NCBI GenBank assembly: GCA_964647785.1
Contig: CAZYJD010000089.1
Span: 1-7,941 of the forward strand
Direction: 5' to 3'
Source: CAZYJD01 sp964647785
Lineage (GTDB): Bacteria; Bacteroidota; Bacteroidia; NS11-12g; UBA9320
Length of the DNA stretch: 7,941 nucleotides
Shown here piece after piece: positions 1 to 7,300 of the stretch. The stretch's first letter is position 1. Each line of letters opens with the position of its first letter. The position numbers and the translations under genes are program-made. The notes beneath the pieces are model-generated. The model saw only the letters and a list, made by a program, of their open reading frames with translations. It ran no database searches and had not been told where the DNA came from.

Positions 1-347
1 AAGCTTACAAATTCTATACTGAGCCTTGGAACGAAGAAGAAAGACGCTATGCCATAACCAATGGTCCTGACCCAGCAATATTATCCTACACCAAAGGCAA
101 AGGAGAAAGCGATTTTTCTACCTTGTTAGACACTATATCAAACGGTATGAAAGAAACACAAATCCCGATTTTATATTTCTACGCCAAAAAAGGATTGGTA
201 AACAGAAAAAAAGCAGTGGAATATGCCAAAGAAAACTTCAAAAATGCAACCTATGTTTATTTAGGAAAAGGAAAACACTTTTTAACGGAAAGCCACCCAA
301 AACAAATGAGCCAAAAGTTTAATGAATGGTTTGAAACGCTTCAGTAG
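1..347 (+). CDS. Haloalkane dehalogenase-like alpha/beta hydrolase, C-terminal part (5' truncated by window edge)
   Basis: The frame is open from base 3 and ends at TAG 345-347, giving 114 visible residues of a protein that is usually about 290-310 residues long; the start lies outside the window. The fragment opens with AYKFYTEPWNEEERR, resembling the Y-x-x-P-F-x...R stretch of haloalkane dehalogenases. It continues with a beta strand and turn (IPILYFYAKKGLVNRKK) and ends with GKGKHFLTESHP, where His at 276-278 sits at the catalytic-base position of the family. The family hydrolyses carbon-halogen bonds in the cytoplasm through an Asp nucleophile, a His base and an acid. There is no Asp after the strand at residues 54-60, where subfamily I carries its acid; this fits subfamily II, whose Glu acid lies further upstream and is out of view. 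The nucleophile and the halide-binding residues are also outside, so substrate cannot be inferred. It could be another alpha/beta hydrolase. G+C is 36%, well below the neighbouring genes. It is convergent with the gene ending at 663. Confidence 0.75.
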   Translation, partial: AYKFYTEPWNEEERRYAITNGPDPAILSYTKGKGESDFSTLLDTISNGMKETQIPILYFYAKKGLVNRKKAVEYAKENFKNATYVYLGKGKHFLTESHPKQMSQKFNEWFETLQ

Positions 348-358
348 AAGAAGAAAAA

Positions 359-413
359 CTACCGCCAACCATTAGACGCTAATGCAGCGCAGAAGGGCCG
401 CGATGCATTGGCG
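359..413 (-). terminator. Nested inverted repeats, possible minus-strand terminator
   Basis: Three pairings are visible. CGCCAA (363-368) pairs with TTGGCG (408-413). Inside it, AATGCA plus CGC (381-386, 388-390) pairs with GCG plus TGCATT (400-402, 404-409) around a 9-base loop with one G-A mismatch. A competing hairpin, CATTAG-ACG-CTAATG, lies at 370-384. Read on the minus strand, the outer stem is followed four bases later by TTTTT (354-358). This is compatible with a terminator for the BNR-protein transcript, but the outer stem is short and the fold is interrupted, so the call is weak. The repeats themselves are directly visible. Confidence 0.35.
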
Positions 414-425
414 CTCGGATCGCTA

Positions 426-641
426 TCGGAGTTGCACTTTGCCTTCGGTAGTAGCATTTTTATCGATGGGGATTTAATTTTTTGATGCTTTAGGTGTTTC
501 GATCAGCCGCTTGTCCGGTAAAATCAGCTTGCTTTCCTTTATGATGTTGTCTTGGATCCCCTTTTGATATGCATGCATGCCACCTGCTTGTGCTTTGGGA
601 TAGACGCCCTTAAAGGCAGGCGTTTTTTCAAAACATTCCAT
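426..641 (-). pseudogene. Short reading frame, possible remnant of a TonB C-terminal-like domain
   Basis: From ATG at 641-639 there is a 55-residue frame ending at TAA 474-476; the same frame stays readable for 16 more codons to TAG 423-425. The ATG follows an in-frame TGA directly and lies 21 bases beyond the stop of the BNR gene, in the same frame, with a GAAGG five bases upstream. Residues 20-34 read GGMHAYQKGIQDNII. This has the GG-x2-A-x4-I-x2-N-I spacing of the start of Bacteroidota TonB C-terminal domains (PGG-x2-A-x4-I-x2-N-I). After the TAA the frame reads IPIDKNATTEGKVQLR, where TEGKV resembles the following G-x-V strand of that domain. The expected YP-x2-A motif is missing, the spacing between the two parts is too long by roughly 15 residues, and the frame then breaks. 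I therefore read it as a possible decayed fragment. It may equally be chance, and no function is assigned. Confidence 0.25.
602..628 (+). terminator. Possible plus-strand intrinsic terminator
   Basis: AGACGCC (602-608) pairs with GGCGTTT (619-625), seven pairs including one G-U, around a 10-base loop, and the T-run extends through 628. It would end plus-strand transcription coming from the hydrolase gene about 255 bases upstream. The stem is short, the loop is large, and part of the T-run is used in the stem, so this is only a candidate. It overlaps the short minus-strand frame at 474-641. Confidence 0.3.
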
Positions 642-662
642 TCAACCTTCAACTCCCCGGCC

Positions 663-3600
663 TCAATCCTCCTTCCAATCGGGGCGATGTGGCGTATAAG
701 GCACGTTCTTGCCATCCAGTTTGGTCTCCAATGCTTCGATCCCTGAACGATAATCATCCAGCTTTTTGCGCAGCAAAGCATATTCCTCACCGGCCAGCTC
801 AAACTGTTCCTTATTGGTGTTGGTAGGATTGGAAGTGCTGTACCAGGTGTTCCAAACGATGTTTTCTATGCGCATGACTGTTCCCGGCACGGTTTCCACT
901 TCTCTTTTCGACTTGTGGTAATCACCCATCAGCCCAATGCGAATCTCTTCTGTTACCGCTTCCAGTGCTTTCACCTCTTTCATCCATTGCACATCCGCAC
1001 CGGGATAACTCTGAATGGCTTCTTTGATGTGGGCCAGGCGCTTGTTCAACTCCTCCTGTTCTTCCGCACTGCCTCGTATCTTTCTTCTGAGCTCTTGAAC
1101 CTCTCTTTTAAAGGCCACATTGGCTTCGGTTTGTCGGCCGAGAGTTGAGTTCTCAAGCGGAAGCACTTCAAAGGCAACAGGCTGAACCATCTGTTTAAGC
1201 ACGCCATTGTCGCTTAACCAAAGCTCCACGCTATAGTTGCCCGGAATAGCCAGCGGACCTTCGTTCGGATTGCTGTATCGCCCTACTTCCGCCTCTCTCA
1301 ATTGGATAGGCGTAGCGGCAGGATAACGTAAATTCCAGTTCACACGCTGTATGCCTTCTGAAGCTGCTGCTTTTATCTTGCGCACTTCATTACCGTCTTC
1401 ATCTCTGATGATGAACAGCAGATAGGCCGCCTCGTATCTGTCTTCTGAAGCCAGTTCCTCCAGGCTCGGATATTCGATATCCTCCCCTTTCTCTTTGGCC
1501 TTCTTCTCTTTCTCCTGGCGAATTTCTTTGGGCGATTTTGGTTTCTCCTTCAGATAGTAGGTGAAGGTGGCGCCAAATTCGGGATTGGGTGCCGCATACA
1601 TGGAAGCGCCCTGACTCCCCACCCCTCTCAGCCCAAGCGGATTGGACTCGATGTAGGCCAAAGCTTTCTTCACCGGGAAGATTGTGGCTTGCTTTTCAAG
1701 CGTGTCTTTGCTGAGTTTTCGCAATGGACTGTAGTCATCCAGGATATAAAAACCACGGCCAAAGGTGCCGAGCACCAAATCGTTCTCCCGCTTTTGAATG
1801 GCCATGTCGCGCACGCATATGGTGGGGAGCCCTGCGCCCAGTTTTACCCAGTTTTGTCCGCCATTTACACTCACAAAACAGCCGAATTCCGTTCCGACAA
1901 AAAGCAAATTGGCATCCACATGGTCTTCTGCGATGGAATAGACGGTACCCCTTTCCGGCAAGTTATTCTGCAGTGCCGCCCAGCTTTTGCCTTTGTCGTT
2001 GCTCTTCAGAATGTAGGGTTTGAAATCTCCATTTTTGTGATTATTGAATGCGGCATACACCACATTGGCATCGTGCTGTGATGCCCAGAGCATGTTTACA
2101 TACGTCATGGAAGGTACGCCGGGAAAGTTTTCCATCTTGGTCCAGCTTGTACCGCCGTCTTCTGAGATTTGTATCAATCCATCATCTGTTCCGGAATACA
2201 GCAAATTGGCATCGATAGGTGATTGGTCAAAGGCAACGATGTTTCCGTAAATGGTGGTGGATTGGTTTTTCATCACCACATCGGGCGACTGAATTTCGCC
2301 CATCACCTTGAGCAGGTTTCGATCAATCTGTCGGGTCAGGTCGGGAGAAATGGCTTTCCAGCTGTTGCCGCGATCTTCTGTTTTAAAGACCTTGTTGGCA
2401 CAGAAGAATAGCGTTTTGGGGTCGTGCGGAGAGATGAGCAAAGGAGCATCCCAGTTCCAGCGGAAGGCTGCTTCGCCTTTGCCGGGCTGAGGCTTGATAC
2501 CAATGCGCTCTCCCGACTGACGGTCGTATCGCACCAAACCGCCGTATTGCCATTGCGCATAAATGATGTTGGGATTGGTGGGATCTACCTGGGTTTCGTA
2601 ACCATCGCCTCCAACGGTGATGTACCAATCAGCATTGAGAATGCCGGCATTGTTGAGCGTACGCGATGGACCGGCTTGTGAATTGTTGTCCTGTGTGCCA
2701 CCAAACACATTGTAAAACGGCTCATCGTAATCGATGGATACTTTGTAAAACTGCGTGATGGGCAGGTTGGCTTTGAACCCCCATGTGGCCGCGTGATCGT
2801 AGGTTTCATACAAACCGCCATCACAACCCACAATCCAATGATCGGTGTTGTTGGGGTTGATCCAAATGCAATGATTGTCGACGTGCTTCTGGTCTTCTCC
2901 TGTCTTTTTAAAAGTCTTTCCGCCGTCTTCCGTATGGTGCAACCAGGTATCCATGCTGAAAACCTTGTCTACATCAACCGGATCGCAAATAATTTCCTGA
3001 TAGTAGTTTCCGGAAGTGTTGTAGCCACTGCGCTTCTCCCAGCTCGCACCTTTGTTGGTGGAGCGATAAAAACCCGATTTGTCTTCTTCTGCCTCAATGA
3101 TGGCATAAACCACATTGGCATCTGCCGGCGAAATGGCCAGTCCGATGCGACCCATTTTGCCTTTGGGCAATCCGCTCATGCACTCTTTCCAGGTTTTTCC
3201 ACCATCGGTGCTTTTATACACCGCACTTTCAGGACCACCACCCACATAGGTGAATACATGGCGTCTTCTCTGATGAACAGCCTCATACAGCACATCCGGA
3301 TTGCTGGGATCCATCACCAAATCACAAGTGCCGGTTTTATCTGAAATAAAATGGATGCGCTCCCAGTTTTCACCCCCATCTACCGATTTATACAGCCCGC
3401 GATCACCACCATCCGACCATAAAGGGCCATAAGCAGCAACATAAATAACATCAGAATTTCTTGGATCTACGATGATTTTCGCAATGTGCTCCGACTGCTT
3501 CAAACCCATGTTTTTCCATGTTTTCCCTCCGTCGATTGATTTGTACACCCCATCGCCATAACCCACTGAACGCTGGTTGTTGTTTTCGCCCGTTCCCACC

Positions 3601-3950
3601 CAAAGGGTGGATGGCTGGTTGGGATCCATGGTGATGCAGCCTATGGAATAGGAGCCCTGCTGATCGAAAATAGGTTGATAGCTGAGTCCGTGATTGCTGG
3701 TTTTCCATACCCCACCTGATGCAACGGCAATGTAATACTCATTGAAATTGTTCGGATTCACAGCGATATCGGCAATTCTGCCCGATGTCAATGCCGGCCC
3801 AATGTTGCGAAATTTCAAGCCACTGAGTTGGCCCGATTTTAACCAATACGCAGCCTCGGCACTTTTTTCATTGCTCTTTTTCTGTGCCTGAAGGGCCGTT
3901 GTGGCAATCATGAACAGCAGGAAGGAAATAAGAAGTCTCAATTTATTCAT
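663..3950 (-). CDS. Exported sortilin/VPS10-like BNR-repeat (Asp-box) beta-propeller protein
   Basis: This 1095-residue protein starts at ATG 3950-3948 with a clear signal peptide: MNKLR, a hydrophobic core to about residue 20, and a likely cleavage after LQA at 20-22. There is no lipobox Cys and no visible C-terminal sorting domain, so periplasm or outside is expected. At least ten Asp-box motifs of the S-x-D-x-G-x-T-W type are visible near residues 83, 137, 188, 246, 296, 339, 382, 523, 596, 649 and 693, often followed by DP-x-NP-x-x-x-Y. These are the hairpins of beta-propeller blades, probably two propellers over about residues 45-740. A Lys/Glu-rich insert lies at 801-826. Residues 845-930 (EDGNEVRKIK, GIQRVNWNLRYP) resemble the FlgD-like Ig module of this family. 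Residues 940-1080 are largely helical and may form coiled coil. Such proteins are often annotated glycosyl hydrolase, but no catalytic residues can be identified here and the real role of the family is unclear. No Shine-Dalgarno sequence precedes the start. Confidence 0.9.
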   Translation of the reverse strand: MNKLRLLISFLLFMIATTALQAQKKSNEKSAEAAYWLKSGQLSGLKFRNIGPALTSGRIADIAVNPNNFNEYYIAVASGGVWKTSNHGLSYQPIFDQQGSYSIGCITMDPNQPSTLWVGTGENNNQRSVGYGDGVYKSIDGGKTWKNMGLKQSEHIAKIIVDPRNSDVIYVAAYGPLWSDGGDRGLYKSVDGGENWERIHFISDKTGTCDLVMDPSNPDVLYEAVHQRRRHVFTYVGGGPESAVYKSTDGGKTWKECMSGLPKGKMGRIGLAISPADANVVYAIIEAEEDKSGFYRSTNKGASWEKRSGYNTSGNYYQEIICDPVDVDKVFSMDTWLHHTEDGGKTFKKTGEDQKHVDNHCIWINPNNTDHWIVGCDGGLYETYDHAATWGFKANLPITQFYKVSIDYDEPFYNVFGGTQDNNSQAGPSRTLNNAGILNADWYITVGGDGYETQVDPTNPNIIYAQWQYGGLVRYDRQSGERIGIKPQPGKGEAAFRWNWDAPLLISPHDPKTLFFCANKVFKTEDRGNSWKAISPDLTRQIDRNLLKVMGEIQSPDVVMKNQSTTIYGNIVAFDQSPIDANLLYSGTDDGLIQISEDGGTSWTKMENFPGVPSMTYVNMLWASQHDANVVYAAFNNHKNGDFKPYILKSNDKGKSWAALQNNLPERGTVYSIAEDHVDANLLFVGTEFGCFVSVNGGQNWVKLGAGLPTICVRDMAIQKRENDLVLGTFGRGFYILDDYSPLRKLSKDTLEKQATIFPVKKALAYIESNPLGLRGVGSQGASMYAAPNPEFGATFTYYLKEKPKSPKEIRQEKEKKAKEKGEDIEYPSLEELASEDRYEAAYLLFIIRDEDGNEVRKIKAAASEGIQRVNWNLRYPAATPIQLREAEVGRYSNPNEGPLAIPGNYSVELWLSDNGVLKQMVQPVAFEVLPLENSTLGRQTEANVAFKREVQELRRKIRGSAEEQEELNKRLAHIKEAIQSYPGADVQWMKEVKALEAVTEEIRIGLMGDYHKSKREVETVPGTVMRIENIVWNTWYSTSNPTNTNKEQFELAGEEYALLRKKLDDYRSGIEALETKLDGKNVPYTPHRPDWKED

Positions 3951-3978
3951 CGATCATACAATTTGAAGGTTAAACCAT

Positions 3979-3992
3979 CGGCGCATTCGCCG
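3979..3992 (-). other. GC-rich hairpin in the leader of the BNR-protein gene
   Basis: CGGCG-CATT-CGCCG is a perfect five-pair stem with a four-base loop, located 29 bases upstream of the ATG at 3950. An AT-rich stretch (3996-4018) that could hold the promoter lies just upstream on the minus strand, so the hairpin would fall in the 5' untranslated leader. No regulatory class is recognisable, and a stem this short may be chance. Confidence 0.25.
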
Positions 3993-4127
3993 CAGGGCAA
4001 AATAAAGAATATTTTTAGCGTTTGTAGACTTGCATGAAGGCCTTCTTGGGCATCTCTGCGCAAGCCCGCCTGCTTCAATTCTTCCAGCCCAATCGACAAG
4101 AAGATTCCTCAATACTGAATCATCGAC

Positions 4128-4160
4128 ATAAAAAAAAGGACCCCCTTGCGGAGGTCCTTT
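4128..4160 (-). terminator. Strong intrinsic terminator, minus strand
   Basis: AAAGGACC (4135-4142) pairs fully with GGTCCTTT (4153-4160). After one C-A mismatch, CC (4144-4145) pairs with GG (4150-4151) around a TTGC loop. On the minus strand the stem runs straight into eight T residues (4137-4130), the signature of a Rho-independent terminator. On the plus strand only TTT follows, so it acts mainly on minus-strand transcription. It lies 184 bases past the mfd stop and 178 bases before the BNR start, so it separates the two transcription units. It could instead end a small RNA encoded in 4161-4343. Confidence 0.85.
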
Positions 4161-4286
4161 GCTACCCAAATTACTTAGTCATGAAAAAAGGGCTGATGCC
4201 TGTCCAACATCATTTTAAAATTACCAGCACTTTATAAACGCGAAGCATGTGTCTTTAGTTTATCTCAATGGCGCGTAAACACAAAT

Positions 4287-4307
4287 CTTGCACTCCCGTG
4301 ATGCAAG
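4287..4307 (-). repeat. Inverted repeat just downstream of mfd
   Basis: CTTGCA (4287-4292) and TGCAAG (4302-4307) form a six-pair stem with a nine-base loop, 37 bases past the mfd stop. GATGCAAG occurs again directly at 4325-4332. On the minus strand the stem is followed by ATTTGTGTTTA, which is T-rich but not a proper T-run, so at best it is a weak terminator or an RNA 3' structure. Confidence 0.35.
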
Positions 4308-4343
4308 TTGTTTGGGGCAAATGAGATGCAAGGTGCAGAACAC

Positions 4344-7300
4344 TCAACTCTCCAGCGCTCGCAAAAGCTGCAATGCATCCTCAATGCTTCCCACATCTTC
4401 GGCAATCAGCTGCAGTGATTGTTTGCCCTGCCGCAATTTGAACAAGGAAGGATACTCTTGAATGGAACGAATCACCTTGCCAAACTTATCGGATTCATAA
4501 TAGCGCTGATGCCTTTCATTTAAAAAGGTGGCCACCATTTTTCTGTTCTTGATCAACATTCGCTCAAAGCCCACATTTTCTGCTGCCCATTTCAGGTACA
4601 TGCTGCTGATGAGGTCTTTCACGGCTTCGGGAAGCTTCCCAAAACGGTCCTTCAACTCGTTTCTGAATTGTTCCAGCGCTTTCTCATCTTTTAGGTTTGA
4701 TAGCTCTGTGTACAACTTCAGACGCTCAGAAATATTCGACACATAATCATCGGGGATCATGATATCGAAATCGGTTTCCACATAACATTCCGTTTGCACC
4801 GATGGCGCCTGTTCATCGTCGAACACCTCGTTAAATTCTTCTTCCTTAAGCTCCTGTATGGCCTCATCGAGGATTTTATGATACATATCAAAGCCTATCT
4901 CTGAAATGAAGCCGCTCTGCTCTCCGCCCAACAAATTCCCGGCACCTCTGATATCCAAATCACGCATGGCCACGTTAAATCCGCTGCCGAGTTCACTGAA
5001 TTCTTCAATGGCTTGCAACCTCCTTCTGGAGTCTTCCGGAAGGGTGTGAATGGGTGGGGAAATGAGATAACAATAAGCCTTTTGATTGCTTCGGCCCACC
5101 CTTCCGCGCATTTGATGCAAATCGCTCAAACCAAAGAAATGGGCGTTGTTGATGATGATGGTATTGGCATTGGGAATGTCGAGCCCTGACTCAATGATGG
5201 TGGTTGCAACCAGCACGTCATAATCGCCTTCAACAAAGCGCACCATCACATTTTCCAGCTCATCGCCTGCCATTTGGCCGTGCCCCACCACCACACGGGC
5301 TCCGGGCACTTCCCTGCGAATCATTTCAGCCAGGTCTTCAATATCTTTCACCCGATTGTGCACCACAAACACTTGTCCATCGCGCGAAAGTTCATAACTC
5401 ACTGCTTTTTTAAACACCGCCGGATCAAAGGTTTGCAAACTCGTTTCCACCGGCTGCCGATTGGGCGGTGGCGTATTGATGATGCTCAAATCGCGGGCAC
5501 CCATTAAACTGAAATGCAGGGTTCGCGGGATGGGCGTGGCGGTGAGGGTGAGGGTATCCACGTTCACCCGCAACTCTTTGAGCTTTTCTTTGGCAGAAAC
5601 CCCAAATTTCTGCTCCTCATCAATGATGATGAGTCCGAGATCCTTGAATTGAATATCTTTACCCAACAGGCGATGGGTGCCAATGATGATATCCACCTCC
5701 CCTGCTTTCAACTTTTTCAAACTCTCTTTTTGTTGGGCCGAGGTTCTGAAGCGGTTGATGTAGTCGACCGTGCATGGAAAACCTTCCAAGCGTTTTCTGA
5801 AGGTGCGATAATGTTGCTGGGCCAAAATAGTGGTCGGAACCAGCACAGCCACCTGCTTGCTATCCGTAACCGCCTTAAACGCAGCTCTCACCGCAACTTC
5901 GGTCTTGCCAAAGCCCACATCTCCGCAAACCAGCCGGTCCATGGGGTGTGCGCTCTCCATATCGGCTTTTACCTCTTCAGTGGCTTTGGCCTGATCGGGG
6001 GTGTCTTCATATAAAAAACTGGCCTCCAGCTCCACCTGCAAATAGCTATCGGGCGCATAGGTGAAGCCGGGTTTTGCCTTGCGCGCAGCATACAACTTGA
6101 TTAAATCGCGGGCAATGTCTTTTACCTTGTTTTTGGTTTTGTTTTTGAGCTTCTGCCAAGCCGGACTGCCCAATTTGTTTACCGCAGGCTCGTGGCCATC
6201 CTTGCTCACAAACTTGCTGATCTTGTGCAGCGATCCGATGTTCACGTACAACAAATCTTCATTCTTGTACATGATGCGCACCGCTTCCTGTATGCGTCCG
6301 CCCATTTCTATCTTTTGCAAGCCCTGAAACTTGCCGATGCCATGATCGATGTGCACCACATAATCGCCGGGCTTCAACCCCTTGAGCTCCTGCAGGGTTA
6401 ACGCCTGGTTTTTGCTGTAACGTTGCTTGACGCGGTATTGGTAATGGCGGTCGAAGATTTGGTGCTCGCTGTAGCAGCAAAGACTCAGCTCCTCATCAAT
6501 GAAGCCCTGGCTTAAACCATGGTAAATGGGACTGAAATGCAGCCCGGCCTCCAGGTCATCGAAAATGGTGTGCAAGCGTTCAATCTGTTTGTTCGTTTCA
6601 GAAAAAATGAGCAGGGCATAATTCTTCTCTTGATGCGCTTTCAAATGCGCAATCATGAGCTGAAAATTCTTCTGAAAGAGCGGCTGTGGACGGCTTTTCA
6701 CTTCCAATACCGGGCCTCTGAAAAGAGACCTCGAGCCCAACTCGGCCACATTGAGTTTGGCAATGCGCTTCTTCAGTTCATCCGGATGATCGTATAGCGC
6801 CATCACCTCTTTGCCACCGAGCTCTTCGGCATTCATCAATTGGCTGAGGCCCTCCTGTATGTGATACAACACCCCTTCCAACTCCTCGCCTATCACCAAA
6901 CAATCTTTGGGCAAATGATCGAACAAACTCACCCGTTCTCCTGCAATTTCTTCATGCTCGATATTGGGCAATACAATGGCATGAGGCACTTCTTTTTCTG
7001 ATATCTGGGTGTGGGGGTCAAACAGACGAATCGATTCTATCTGCGCCCCATTCAATTCCAGGCGATAGGGTTGTTCATGCGAAAAACTAAACACATCCAA
7101 AATGCCCCCACGAATGGAAAACTGACCGGCTTCAAACACAAAATCCTCGCGCTCGAAATGGTAGGTGTGCATGAGTTCGATGAAAAACTCATAATCCAAG
7201 GTTTCGCCCACCGTTATTTTAAACTGGTTTTTGAGAAGTTGATCGCGTTCGATGAGTTTCTCGGCCAATGCCTCCGGATCGGTGATCACAATTTTTGGCT

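Larger units (their letters stand above)
348..662. other. Convergent intergenic region with inverted repeats and a possible gene remnant
   Basis: This is the 315-base gap between the stop of the plus-strand hydrolase (347) and the stop of the minus-strand BNR protein (663). Base composition rises sharply just after about 360. It holds nested inverted repeats at 363-413, a GC-rich hairpin plus T-run at 602-628 on the plus strand, and a short minus-strand reading frame at 474-641. No complete gene can be defended here. Confidence 0.6.
3951..4343. other. Intergenic region between mfd and the BNR-protein gene
   Basis: This 393-base stretch separates two tandem minus-strand genes. On the minus strand it contains, in order from mfd: a weak hairpin at 4287-4307, a 10-base AT palindrome ATTTTAAAAT at 4212-4221, a strong intrinsic terminator at 4128-4160, about 110 bases with no feature that I recognise, and the leader of the BNR gene. 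An AT-rich segment at 3996-4018 (minus: TATTCTTTATTTTG) partly resembles the Bacteroidota -7 box TAnnTTTG but lacks a matching -33 TTTG. Open frames here cross the terminator and look non-coding. No tRNA fold is visible. Confidence 0.6.

Noticed and set aside
1..6. AAGCTT at the exact start as a biological feature
   Set aside because: A HindIII site at the first base is best explained as a clone or library boundary; it is noted only because it truncates the hydrolase gene.
361..420. Integron attC-like site after the dehalogenase stop (ATTAGAC and GTCTAAT sequences)
   Set aside because: The conserved GTT of the R' core is absent (ATTAGAC rather than GTTAGAC), no matching R'' RYYYAAC core is found at a proper distance, and the two motifs are simply the two strands of one short hairpin.
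539..802. 87-residue minus-strand frame across the end of the BNR gene
   Set aside because: It is an alternative frame of the BNR C-terminus continuing into the intergenic region and shows no domain of its own.
2793..3344. 183-residue plus-strand open frame
   Set aside because: It is fully antisense to the BNR-protein gene, has no recognisable domain and reflects codon bias of the opposite strand.
3954..4169. 71-residue minus-strand open frame upstream of the BNR gene
   Set aside because: It begins upstream of the terminator hairpin and reads through it; the translated start (GPPQGGPFF) is the hairpin and its T-run.
4034..4237. 67-residue plus-strand open frame in the mfd/BNR intergenic region
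   Set aside because: It runs through the intrinsic terminator at 4128-4160 and has no start signal or protein-family character.
5514..6014. 166-residue plus-strand open frame
   Set aside because: It is fully antisense to the conserved helicase motifs of mfd, so constraint on the other strand explains the open frame.
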